From Heterotrichella gracilis (Eukaryota > Sar > Xanthophyceae > Tribonematales > Xanthonemataceae), in NCBI GenBank assembly GCA_032358255.1, contig JAULBX010002113.1, positions 62,001-126,000 of the forward strand: a stretch of DNA of 64,000 nucleotides. The letters are read 5' to 3'. A program made the translations under genes and the position numbers. Positions 32,324-43,960 of the stretch are shown piece by piece. Within the stretch, counting starts at the first letter, position 1; every line of letters starts with the position of its first letter. The notes under the pieces are model-generated. The model was given only the letters and a program-made list of their open reading frames with translations, did not search any database and was not told the origin of the DNA.

Positions 32324-33430
32324 CGGTGGTGTTTCTTGAGGCGGGGTGGGGGTGGCAAGTGGTGTAGTGGCCTAGCAAGGGGGTTTGTGAGGTGTGCATG
32401 GTGGCAACGTGGGCAGTTGAAGGGGTTCCCATCCGGTGTTATGTCAATGTTTCATCCAACAAATACAATTGGGGCAGTGGGGAAATGCCTGGGTATTTTT
32501 TCATGAATTTAGGAAGCAAGGCTGGGGATGGCGCCGGGGGAGGAACATTTTCCTGGATGTAAGAGGTTGCGGAATAGTGCTTGGGAGGTGCAATGAGCAT
32601 AGTGATAGGGTGTGCGATTGGAGGCACCTAAATAAAACAGCGCCTGTAACCACTGCATGCCAGCCACGTCTATAGATGATATAATCATATCTGAATGCGC
32701 TTCCAATCTTTGATCCACTTGCATTGCAGCACCTACAAAGAAGCACAAAAGGCCAATTAAGGGTCAGACTCTCACGGTGAGACCCTCGCACGACCCCACC
32801 CTTGCTCGACGCGGTGCATTCTGATCCCATCTGCTTTTCAGCAGACAGAGAATCTGAGTGCCGCCACCTCAAGGAATGATCACCAGTCAGGCTAGGTGAC
32901 GGGCTACGTCCTCATGAAAGCAACGCGTTGCCAAGGCCTCATGCATGCACCTTCTTGTAGGGTATTCCTATAGGGTTTTGGAAAAAGTATGCCATATTCC
33001 TGGTTTGTGCGCACGGGCAGAGTTGTAGTAGGTATCTGGGCGGAAGTTGAGCTGCATTTACCCGTAACTTTTCCTCCTTATTGGTACCAATGCGTCGATG
33101 ATCTCCAACAGCTAGAACGGGTACGCAAAGCGAGCACGTCACAAGGCGGCCTGGCCAGATGGCGACACGCATTGGTGCTTTAGTTGGTGGGTGTAAGACT
33201 AGGCGTGGTATCTAAACGTCAAGAAACGAATTTTGGGTGTAAAGCAATTTGTGTTGATTCCTCTTCAGGCGCAAGTGCAGTGGCTGGGTATGCACTCTAC
33301 AAGCGTCTCCGGTAGGTTTGCATGCATATTGCATGCATATGAGTTATTGCGATATCACTACCCATAACGAGCACCTGAGCACGAGCACACTTGACGCAGC
33401 TATTTCAAGGGATCTGCACATGACGTGACC
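32324..33430. other. Unassigned region between GPHR and USP
   Basis: 1.1 kb. Possible isolated exons on the plus strand: 32730-32777 (acceptor TTGCAG, encodes P-T-K-K-H-K-R-P-I-K, donor GTGAGA), a piece after TTTTCAG near 32842 ending in TAG at about 32895, and 33270-33315 (GASAVAGYALYKRLR then TAG). I could not chain them into a gene or recognise a family. The last 100 nt should hold the USP 5' UTR. Confidence 0.3.
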
Positions 33431-36400
33431 ATGGAGGCATTGCAACCCGCCACGACACTCGAGGCCTTGGGAGACAACGCCAGCTTGCTCACGGAAGAGG
33501 TACAGTGCTTTATGCTGACTACTAGCAACCTCACTCAACACCTTGGCCTGGTGGATCGGTAAGGATCTGACCAACCTGGTTTTGTTTCAGGAGCTAGAAT
33601 TGGTGCAGCAGCTACTGAACGTCGGGCAGGGTCACTTGTTCACGTGGCCCCCAGTGGGTAAGTGCCAATTGCACTACACTGTTCACCCGTTGCACAGTGA
33701 CAAGACGTCCAAACGTTTGCCCTAGGAAAAGCTGTGGACTGACGTGGTTTGTGGCACGTGAACAAGGGGAACAGGATGACAAGAAGCGCCAGCTGGTGGA
33801 GCAGATCGTCCACCTGGACAGGCACTACAGCGGTGGTCTAGTGGGCTACATAACAAACGCACGCAGGCTGCTGGAGGACTCCCGGCTAGGTGTGTGCACT
33901 TCTGTGCGTGATGTCGTATCAAAGTTGTGCTCCATGCACGTCTGGAGTGAATTGAATTGCCTTCTCTATGCTTTCAGGGCGAAACCCTTTCGAAGGGTTC
34001 ACCCCGGCTGTGCCGGATGGAGAGAAGCTGGACTTTGGCAGCACCAAATTCAGGGATCTGGAAAACATAGGTCAGTCATGCATTGAGTGTATTTTCAGTC
34101 TCCTCATTCCCTGTTGAATAAAATGTATGTTTCCTCTGGTTCCAGTCTGCTCACTCGATGTCCTTTCCACCAGGTGTTGAAGCAGCGGGAGAGGCGGCGT
34201 TTGTGTTGGTGGCGGGTGGATTGGGTGAGCGTCTGGGGTACTCTGGCATCAAGCTGGCGTTGCCTGCTGAGTCAGCACGCGGTGTATGCTTCCTGCAGGT
34301 AGGAATCCGCTCCAATCCTACCGATTTCCTCACCGTCACTGCTGCTAAATTGCCAATGGTAGCTTCGTTGCAAGTTGAAATGTGAGGCATGTTTGACCTA
34401 CTCACTCATGGGTAGCAGACGGACTGGGAACTAGCATGTAGCATGCCATGCCCAAACTATGAGGGCATCATAGCTGGAATCGTGATCCATAAGTGGGCAT
34501 GCATTGAAACTTTGCTGGGTGCTTGCAGCTGTACATCGAGCACATCCTGGCGCTCCAGCAGAAGGCAGTTGCAAAGGGCAAGAATGTGATGCTGCCACTT
34601 GCCATCATGACCTCAGATGACACGCATGAGCGCACTGTCAAGCTGCTGGAGGAGCATGGCCACTTTGGAGCAGACCCAAGCCAAATCCACCTCATCAAAC
34701 AGGAGAAGGTATATAAAAATGGAAGTTGTTCTGTCCTTCAGAGTCGTGGGGATGGGTTATTGGGTGGTGGACGCGCACAGCCAAAGCTGACATGAAGCAA
34801 GCGTTTCACTGCACTGCATGGCCATCATTCTGCATGCACCAGCCGATACATGTATGCGCCAGGCGGGATGCATCCACCAGTAGTGGCCATGGCCCATGCA
34901 CACTTGTCTGCCATTGTCCATGCACCCTCCCAGCCATATAGGAATTAGGGTTTAGGTTTAGGGTTTGGGACTAACCGCCATGGCCATTGCAGGTGGCGTG
35001 CCTGACCGACAACGAGGCGCACTTGGCCCTGGAGAAGGGAGACCCTTTCAAGGTCCAGACCAAGCCGCATGGCCATGGCGATGTGCACTCGCTGCTGCAC
35101 ACCAGCGGCCTGGCAGTCAAGTGGCTTCGCAGGGGTATCAAGTGGGTGTGCTTCTTCCAGGATACAAATGCCCTGGTCTTCCGGGCGCTGCCTGTAGCAC
35201 TGGGTGAGTCAGTCATCCCAAGACAATTCATCCTCCCACATTCCCCTCAAGTTCTGTTGTCAAGTCCCCCTCCAATTTGCTGGAGCAGCACTGGTTGTGG
35301 CCTGCATGCAATTGGGCAGTTGAGCAAAAGGGGTGGTGCAAACAACCCGCTGTCTTGTAAAACATGCTGTCGTGTGTCCTGTTGCAGTGTAGCCGCAGTA
35401 TGGTAGTGCATAGCAACCCCTCCTGGAGTCCTATGAAGCATGCTGGGCAACGGAGTAGTAGTTTGGGGAGATGCAAAACAGCGCAATCCTGAAATGGCAC
35501 CAATGATGTTGCGTGACTGCATCCCCTTCTCTTCCCACAGGGGTGAGCGTGAAGTACCAGTATGACATGAACTCCCTGGCGGTGCCCCGCAAGGCCAAGG
35601 AGGCAATTGGCGCCATTGCTCGCCTGACCCACCGCGATGGCCACCAGATGACAATCAACGTGGAGTACAACCAGCTGGACCCCCTGCTGCGTGAGACAAT
35701 GAGCCCTCAGGGCGATGTCAATGACTCCACGGGGTTTTCCCCCTTCCCAGGTGAGGGCGCAGCTGTGTGGAATGATGTGCATGTTGCAAATATGTAATTG
35801 GAAGACTTTCCTGGAACATGGCGGTGAAAAGCGAGTTTATAGCTGTAATGCTGACATGGGTTGCTTAGGTTTTTTGTTTTTCTGCCTATGCTGCTTGGTC
35901 AGATCACAAGATTCCAAGAGCACACCCTGTTACAAATGGCTTTTTTTGTGCTCTCTTTTAATTGCTGATATATTTCCCACTTGCATAATGCTCGACAGCT
36001 ACGATTATACGTGTCTGGTCTCCCTGCAGGAAACATTAACCAGCTGGTGTTGAAGCTGGATTCGTACGTGGAAAGCTTGGAGAAGACAGGAGGAATCATT
36101 GCAGAGTTTGTCAACCCCAAGTATGCCGATGCAAGCAAAACAGCATTCAAGTCGTCGACGCGGCTGGAGTGCATGATGCAGGACTACCCCAAGGAGCTGC
36201 CATCTGATGCAAAGGTTGGGTTCACGGTCATCAACCAGGTGGGTTTAGGGTTTAGGGATTGGGCTACCATCTGCTTCAGTTTCGTGAAGGCGGGGGTTTG
36301 GGGCTCGAGGTGGTGCAAGCATAGGGTCGTGGGCTGTGTGAACAGTCTCGACAAGCATTGAGCTGCATTGATTGCGGTGCATTGACTGGCATTGACGTTA

Positions 36401-38879
36401 CCCTAGGGTAGCAGGTATTGCATTCGTGCAGGTACGCCCTCTTGCCGCAACATTTTTCTGTTGCAGTGCATTGACAGCGCCATGTGCCTGGCTGTAGGTG
36501 TGGGCTGCCTACTCGCCTGTGAAAAACTCTCCTGCTGATGCAAGGGCCAAGTCGCAGGGAGGCAACCCATCACACTCCGCCACTACTGGTAATGCACATC
36601 TCCCTCCCATGGTTGTCCATACACACTTGCCACTTAGTTGCTTGCGTTCCAGCAGTACAGCCAGGTTACCTGTCACCCTTGCACAGCTTGCGCCACCCGG
36701 CTCTATTTTGACAGGCCATATAGGCGTTTGGTATCTGGCATATGGTTAGTTAACTACATGCATTCCAGCATACTTCCAGATTAGCAGTCAGTCTTGCACA
36801 TGCGGCGCCAAGCAGCTCTTTCCTGGCACTGGTATCTGGCATATACCTACCCGGATTCCATTATTCAGGCATGTGGTAATGTGGCCTACTGCGCAGGTGA
36901 GCTGGACATCTACAAGGCCAACTGCAAGACGCTCCAGCTGATGGGCACGCCTATGCCACAGGTTAATGCCACCATCTTCAATGGCCTGGTGGTGGAGCTG
37001 TACCCACCCATTGTCTGGGCCCCAGCATTTGCAACGTGCTTTGCAGACCTGCAGGTAGATGTCATTGCCCCACCCTTGTTGGAGACGAGTACTTATATGC
37101 ATTTTAGCAACACCTGGCACAGTACTTCGGATCCAGCAGTCAGCCTTGCACAAATGCAATGCCGTGAAAGGAGATCAAATGCCTACCTCTTAGCTGCATC
37201 CTTCCAGGAGATCCTCAATCCTGGCGAATCCTCGTGACCAAATATCATTCTAATCCATTAGCATCCCTCACGTGACCGACCATACAGAGCCACCAAGCGA
37301 GCCTCTTACAAAGCTCACAGAGCGATAGCGTTAATGGCTGGAGCCGTATGTCATTTAAAACTAAGGATAACCTCTCTGCATCCCTTCCAGGAGAAGATCC
37401 TCAACCCTGGGCAGATTCGCGTGACCAACAACACTGTGCTGGTCATCAATGCGCCCCACGTGACCATCAAGGGCCTCAAGGTGGACGGGGCGCTGGTCAT
37501 CGATGGGGTCCCAGAGGCTGACATCACTGTTGATGGGCTGGCTGTAAAGAACAAGGGGTGGACCTGGGCTGCGTTGAAGGAGCTGAAGGAGGGGGAGCAG
37601 CCATCGGAGGAGCAGTTAATCAGGTGGGTTTGGGAATTGATTTATATATATTTGTTTTACTATAGGACTCCATGGAATGCCATAGGACTGTGGAATGTTA
37701 TTGAAGGAGCAATTAATCAGGTGGATTAGGATATTGATGATAGGACTATAATTCCATCACTAGGCATTCCCAGATTATCATTGGTGCAACGCCTGCTTTT
37801 CATGAGCAAACAAGTGCGAAGGAAAGCAAAAGGATGCCTTGGTGGGCAACAGATGTTGGTGGATTATACAGCCAGCACAATAACATGTTCCTGATACAAA
37901 GTGTACGCAGGTTCCTCGTGCCATCGCAGGGACCATTTGCTGCGTACAAGTTACTCATTCACCCGATTTCTATGCAGGGGCTTCAAGGTGGTGAAGAACG
38001 AGACCATGGAGCTGGCATACGGGAGTGCGGGGTCCTATGTGGTACCCGAGCCTGCATCTCCCGAGCAACCCAGCACCAGCACTGCACCTGCTGCTGCTGC
38101 TGAAGTGGAGCGAAACGCAGAGAGCGCCGAGGAGCAGATCTCGCGCCGGGTTGCGTCAGGTACGCAGTCAATTGCATGCACTTGACAAGAACAGAGAGCT
38201 TAGTGGTGGCCTGTGCACGGAGCTTGCCACCCGACTGTGTTGGCAAGCTCATGTGTCCCTGTTTGCCTCTCATAGCCATTAGTCTAGGCTGCACACACTT
38301 GTGGTACATTGGAAGTGGCACTGATTCTCAAGTATATCAATGGAATTCCTGGTAAATGGTTACTGGCTGTTGAGACATTATTGACACTGTCATTTGCTTG
38401 GTATGGTATATCGCATGCATGGCTAGCGTTACCATTGTAGGTGCTGTCAACAAGCTGCGATACAAATGCCTGCTTGGTGTGGGACGTGCACCACGGTGCC
38501 ACTGGCATTGCACCGCTTGCATGGCATCGGACCCCATGTGTCTGACAACTCAAGTATTTGTCGCTCAGGTGAGCTGGAACCCGGCGCCATGGCCCTGGTC
38601 CCCAACCTGCCGCATTCCGACTCGGCCGCCTTCGCTACCCCTGCCTACGAGCAAGACATCCACGTGCCCCACGAGGCCAGCGAGTGGGAAAAGGAGCAGC
38701 ACATTGTGCACGGCGTGGCAGCAGGCATGGCCGAGCCGCGGCTGATTTCGCTGCTGCCGGACCACCTGTACTCGCCCAGCGTGCCGGGACCCATGGATGG
38801 GGAGGGGGAAAAGCGTGATGCTGAAGGGGAGGGGCAGCAGGCAGCGGAGGAAAAACAGCCGGAGCTAGCGCTTCCGTAG
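33431..38879 (+). CDS. USP: UDP-sugar pyrophosphorylase
   Basis: Fourteen exons in frame (754 codons with stop): 33431-33499, 33591-33657, 33767-33889, 33978-34070, 34174-34298, 34529-34708, 34993-35203, 35541-35750, 36030-36238, 36498-36588, 36897-37054, 37391-37623, 37978-38159, 38569-38879. The nucleotide-binding loop [20 protein letters not shown] lies at about 129-148. It is followed by [94 protein letters not shown] and the C-terminal [14 protein letters not shown]. This enzyme makes UDP-sugars from UTP and various sugar 1-phosphates in the cytosol (salvage and cell-wall/glycan supply). The core ends near residue 620 as in plants. The last about 130 residues are an extra acidic, Ala/Glu/Pro-rich tail not usual for the family. 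The exon 3 acceptor (AAG) is less typical but fixed by homology. Confidence 0.93.
37208..37241 (+). repeat. Ghost of USP exon 12 start
   Basis: CTTCCAGGAGATCCTCAATC...CTCGTGACCAA repeats the acceptor and first about 45 nt of exon 12 (37391 on) with a 3-nt and other small losses. Confidence 0.85.
37701..37740 (+). repeat. Ghost of USP exon 12 end
   Basis: GGAGCAATTAATCAGGTGGATT...ATTGATGA repeats the exon 12 end and donor (GGAGCAGTTAATCAGGTGGG, 37610-37629) plus the following intron bases. Confidence 0.8.
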
Positions 38880-38902
38880 AGGCCTTTGAGAGTTACGAGG
38901 TG

Positions 38903-39310
38903 GAGCACATTGTGCCGGGCATGGCAGCTGGCATGGGTGTGATAATATTGTAACTGCCGGACCACCTGTACTTGCCCAGCGTGCCGGGCCGCATGGACGG
39001 GGAGGGGGAGGGGCATGATGCGGAAGGGGAGGAGCGGCAGGCAGCGGAGGAAAACAGCCGGAGCTAGCGCTTGCATAGACGCCTGAGGGTTGCGAGGTGG
39101 AGCACATTGTGCAGGGCGTGGCAGCTGACATAGCGAAGCTATAGCTGATAGTTGGTGTACCCTCTCCCAGCGTGGTGTGTCACATGGACGGAGGGTGCGG
39201 GGGGGGGTACACATGGACTTGATGCAGGACTAGGTTTGGGGGCAGGGGGGTCGCAGCAGGCAGCAGTGGAAAAGCAGCCGGAGCACTTGCATAGCACTTG
39301 AGAATACAGT
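38903..39310 (+). repeat. Two decayed tandem copies of USP 3' coding end
   Basis: After the USP stop, the sequence from GAGCACATTGTGC through CTGCCGGACCACCTGTACT...GCGTGCCGGG...GGAGCTAGCGCTT is repeated (about 38903-39095), then again in a more worn form (about 39097-39310). The period is about 200 nt. The same unit forms the last 200 nt of the real gene (38695-38900). Confidence 0.9.
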
Positions 39311-40187
39311 GGGAGTACATGGTCTATTCATCGATTTTTAAGCTTGGTGAGGGAGAGGGATAGGTGTGAGGAGAGGGGAGGGGAGAAAGAGTGCTTGTGC
39401 GTGTCCTTGACAAAGCAGGTTTTGCAGCAGCCAGTGCCGTTGCCAATCCAATTTTGTTACAGATGCTGTTGAGTTATGTGGACACTCCACCATGCATTTG
39501 AAGTGCGTCGGCCCTCGGCAATTTCGGCAGTTCAAAGGGCATACACATGCACTAGGATAGCAGGTAAAGTTTTACCTTGGGCAGTATATTGTCCACTAGA
39601 GGACATTCCGCATTGTCACAAGTATTAGTAAGAGTAGGCTTGAGGACACTGAACGCATGGGCACCGCTTAGTAAGTAATACGGCAAAAGTCTACCAAGCT
39701 TAGTAATACCCCTACAAGGACTGGCAGTCCATGACCTGCATAATCCTTTTACATTCCACGTTGAGGCATAACATGACCCTTCTGAAGTGAATCACGGGTG
39801 CAATGTTGGAAACTGTTACACTGTCAGTCAATATGAAAACTGAAGGGAAGTCCAGGAAGAAAGGGAATGCGGCATGGGGCAGACGATCTAGACAGGCGTT
39901 CAATGAACATGTTCATGGCAACTGTTACAGGGGGCGTGGAAAAAGGTATGCTTAACCAAGTTTGAGCAACAAGGAGATGCGCAAGGGCAAATCAGAATCC
40001 GGCGCCAGGGTTTTCAGTCAAAACTTTGCACCACCATGCACGCCTAAAGCACGGGGCTGACAGACGTCCTAATGTAGTACATACCCGTGTTGAAAAATGA
40101 GAGAAACCTGTTAGAGCAAAACTCTCCCGCCTACAGCACAGTGCTGACACTGCCCAGGAAGGCTCTCACCCCCCCCCTCCATCACCT
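39311..40187. other. Convergent 3' spacer, USP / CBS gene
   Basis: About 0.9 kb between two facing stop codons, presumably both 3' UTRs. No coding exon or RNA gene seen. Confidence 0.4.
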
Positions 40188-43100
40188 CTACAACCCCTCC
40201 TCCATCTCCTCCCTTGCCCCACCACCACCCACCGCCGCCTCATTGGCACAAAGGCTTGCCAGCACCCGCAGCACATCCGTGGTGGTGATGATCCCAGCGG
40301 GTCTCTCATCCTCATCCACGATGTACACCCGGTGGATCCTGCGCTCCACCATCGCCCCCATCACCTCCCGCAACGATGACGTGGCGGTGCATGTGGCCAG
40401 CAGGGGCGCCTCCACCCCGTCCGCGTCGCCCCCCCACACCCCATAGGCGTCGGACATGTGGTGCGCCACGTGGCTCACCTGGAGCCAGGATTAGGGTTTT
40501 AGGGTTTAAAGTTTAAAGCTTAGGATGGATTGGGGATTCTATAGTCAGCAAGATATCAAACGCGCATGTGCAGATAAGGCAGCCCTTCAAGAATGCCTCC
40601 AATGGTGCCACGCTGAAATAGATTTACTGAATATCTTATGTTTATATTATTCTACATTTATTGCGACTTTATTTATTTACTAACATTTATTGATGACAAA
40701 TACAATTATTTGTCCATTCACTCACGTGATGCCAGCCGGTCACGGCGCCCGGTGTTCCCCCATCCAGGTGTCGCTGTCGCAGGAACTGCTCCACTGGGGT
40801 GGCCAGTGCTTCAAAGTACTGTGGCAGCAGGCCGCGCAGGTCAGTGACTGACAGGTTGCCTAAGACTCGGCCATGGCCTGCGGCAAGGAGGGAGGGGGGC
40901 GTTCAGGCTTACGGGTAAAAGAGTCTAGGGTTTAGGGTTAGAGTCTAATTACGAGAGCATGTCAGAGGGCCAAAGCCTCTTTCCACAGGCGTTCATGCAG
41001 GGGCAAAGCACAAGCCAGGCAAAACACATGCACCCCCAAAGCCCAGCCCAACTCACCATGCAGGTCAATGATGCCTGCTGACGACACCCCCGAGGCATAC
41101 ATGGCCGCGAACGCATTGATTGTGGGCATGTCTGATGGCACCGACACCACGTGGCGCGTGCCCAGGTCTAGCTGCTCAACAGCGGCGTCCATCAGAGGCC
41201 CCACCTCCTGTTGGTGCTGGTAGATGAAGCTGCGCACAAGGGTGGGGGTGGGAATAAAATACAAGAGATGATAAGGTGAGGGTTGAGGGTTTAAGCTTGA
41301 GGATGAGAGTTTAGGTTGAGGATGAGGATGGGGTGGGGTTGCAGGGTGGTGTGGGTGTGTGCGAAGAAAGTACACACAAGTGCAGTAAACGGGTCCAACA
41401 CCTCTTTCCTTACATGATGCAATGAGTGATATATCCAGCTGGGTTGTCAACCAAATACATCGCAAAAAAGTAACCATTCTATCCAGCGGCACAGCTAGAT
41501 TGGGGGTCGTCCTTACATGCTTTGGAGTTGTTTGTAACATCACCAGCTAGACAGACACGACCCGATGATGGCCATGATCGCCCCTCGTCACTTGCAACAG
41601 TAATACCGTGGGGGTTTACAAGATATTTACCATTGCAAGTGACGGCGGTCAATGATGGCTATCCACCGGATCACACATGACTGGATGGTGATGTTTGTGA
41701 TGCGGATGGTGAGGCATCCACGGGATACCATGTATACTGGCTAACGATTCTTGGTAAAGCTCTCGCAAGGCACAAAAAAGCCTACTTCTTTATTCAGACT
41801 CTGTCACCTAACAACAAAGCTTGCGCAGCCTATCCCATGCCCAGTCACCAGATCATGCCTAAATGGCTGACGGTATGCGGAGGCGCATTGTGGGCCACCC
41901 ACCAAATCATGCCCAACGTACTGACGAAAAATCTGTGATGCGTATGGTGGGCCACCCTAATGCCAACCCTACAACACATGGCCACCATGTGTAACTGACT
42001 GCCGTATCTGTGGTGCGTATTGTGGGTCACCCACCGGATCATGTCTGACTGGCTGATGATGTTTGTGATGCGGATGGTGGGGGTGGCCACGCGCTGGTCC
42101 TCCCCCCACGCCCGCTCGTAGTCAAACACCGCCACCCGGTGGCACACGTAGTGGTTGTCGTACTGGCGCAGGAAACCCTCGGTGATGGCCTGAACGGCAG
42201 AGGGGGCGGGGGGAGGAATCATTGACAGCAGGCAAAGTACATGTCAATATGGGAAGTTGCAGGGACACCTTGACAACCCTAAAGAACCCTTAACACACAG
42301 GCTCCTAATGCTGCCACGGTGGCGCACGTAGTGGCTGTCGTACTGGCGCAGGAAACCCTCGGTGATGGCCTGGACCGCAGGGGTTGGCATATGTAGCTTA
42401 TTACATGCGTTTTGCAAGTACAGTCAGCTTGAAACTGGCGCCATTGAGCAGCATGTGCAATGATATTACGCAACCACGTGAGCCCAGGTGGGCCACATGC
42501 GCAGGGCCCAGGCAAGAGTCCGCCCCACCTCCAGCAGCGATGCATCTGCGTCTGCCTGGAGCAGCAGCCGCGCATCATCCCCAGCCACCACGTCGCTCAC
42601 ACTGCTGGAGGCAATGGCTTCCCCTGCGCACACGACACACAGGCTGTAGGGTTTAGGGTTTAGGCAATGGCTTCTCCTACGCACACGACACACACAGGCT
42701 GTAGGGTTTACAGTTTAGAAAATGGCTTCCCCGCACACACAACACAAAGCTTGAGGGTTTAAGTATGGTTTCTCGTGCACCCACCACACACAGCCTGAGC
42801 GGGTGTTGTTTGTTGCACCAACAGAAGCCATGATTGATAGTCAGCACGCTTTGGCAATAGAAATAGTATGTTTGTGCAATTGCCAGTGTGCAAGGTGTGC
42901 CGACCATGCCACAATGTACACCCTGAATTTGCAGTGCAATCAGGTGCAATGCATTGAGCTGCACTGAATTTAAGTCAAAGTATGTATTGCGTTGCATGCC
43001 ATTACGCTGGTGGACAATGCACTTGCCATTATTCGAACTGCCACCTCCCCCTGTTCACTGATGGTTGCACGCTCACCTGCCTGGCGCAGCCGCTGGCTGC

Positions 43101-43960
43101 GTGCATCGTGGTGCAGATCCCGCACATTGCACATGTCCAGCACCGCCCGCAGGATGTCGTTCAGGTCCAGGAAACCCTACAGAGGTTGGGTCCGTCAATT
43201 CGGTGCTGATGCTGGTGCATGTGGAGGTGCCCGTGGATTTGTGCATGCATTTCCCCGCTGAGTCAAAAACCTGCTTGGCATTCTGGCGGCAAAGTGCACT
43301 ATTCATTAATCACTTTGCATTGCTACATCTATGTATTGCACGCTAAATTTGATGACGAGCATATGACAAGCCCAAGCTTTTCTCCTCGCATGGTATGTGC
43401 CTGTGCCTAGGCTTTTATTCGTAAAACCGATGCACAACCTGTATGCGCCTACGCCGTAGGCCTCCATCCTAAACCCTGAACGCACCTGGTATGCGCCTGT
43501 GCCCTCCTCAAATACGGGTGCACTGAGGATGTTCCGGGTGGCAAAAAGGTGCATCACCTGGGGCAGGAGGAGGTGAGAGGAGGGGGGGTAATCTGTGTGA
43601 ACAGGGGGGAAACGGGGAGAATATTGCGGGGGGGAGAGTTGCATTATAGTCCCTCTGAATAGGGTCTGTTTCAAATGTATGGGCCTTAGGTTGGGATGTG
43701 TGCAGGAGAGGGAAGGGGTGGAGGGGAGCGGGGCAGGTAGGAGGGCGGGTGGGCCGGTCATGGGGTAGGCCGCTAGGGTTTTAGGGTCTTTAACCGTCGC
43801 TGCTGGCCAGGGTGCGCACCTGCGCCACTGTCATGAGCTCGTTGACGCTGATGACGGTGCTGGGGGGCTTGGTCTTCAGGTAGGCCTCCACAGTCCAGGC
43901 AGTGAGCAGGTGGCGCAAGGGGGTGACGTCAAGTGCAGGGGACTCGGCGTCTGCTTCCAT
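40188..43960 (-). CDS. Four-CBS-domain protein, SNF4/AMPK-gamma-like
   Basis: Eight exons in frame (393 codons with stop): 43820-43960, 43486-43557, 43077-43176, 42529-42623, 42035-42189, 41057-41229, 40726-40877, 40188-40478. Repeated CBS signatures are visible: SVNELMTVAQVMHLFATRNILSAPVFEE + GFLDLNDILRAV; ADASLLEAITEGF...HRVAVFDYE + ISQSDMIRFIY; VVSVPSDMPTINAFAAMYASGVSSAGIID + GNLSVTDLRGL; TCTATSSLREVMGAMVERRIHRVYIVDED + AGIITTTDVLRVLA. Four CBS motifs in about 390 residues match the energy-sensing gamma (SNF4) subunit of SnRK1/AMPK or plant SNF4-like CBS proteins, which bind adenine nucleotides. I cannot tell whether it is the true kinase subunit. Start chosen as the ATG opening exon 1 (MEADAESPALD). 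Confidence 0.87.
41660..42034 (-). repeat. Ladder of ghosts of CBS exon 5 end
   Basis: Past the exon 5 donor (exon ends at 42035), the exon end and donor, seen on the plus strand as CACCGGATCATG...CTGA.G...TGTGATGCGGATGGTG, recur in decayed copies at about 41660-41715, 41840-41900 and 41895-41957. A further partial copy of the GCGTATTGTGGG segment abuts the real exon at about 41996-42030. Confidence 0.8.
42310..42382 (-). repeat. Ghost of CBS exon 5 start
   Basis: GGTGGCGCACGTAGTGGCTG through CCTCGGTGATGGCCTGGACCGCAG copies the first about 55 nt of exon 5 with its acceptor (real copy 42130-42200), 180 nt upstream in the direction of transcription. Confidence 0.9.
42612..42798 (-). repeat. 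Tandem copies of CBS exon 4 acceptor junction
   Basis: CAATGGCTTCCCCTGCGCAC...ACACAGGCTGTAGGGTTTAG (real exon 4 start and intron end) is followed by three progressively decayed copies of about 45-60 nt. Each carries a GTAGGGTTTA-like tract. Confidence 0.85.
43378..43450 (-). repeat. Ghosts of CBS exon 2 end
   Basis: On the minus strand, GGAGGCCTACGGCGTAGGCGC-ATACAG (about 43434-43460) and GGCACAGGCACATACCATGCG (about 43385-43410) echo the exon 2 end GAGGGCACAGGCGCATACCAG with its donor. Confidence 0.65.
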
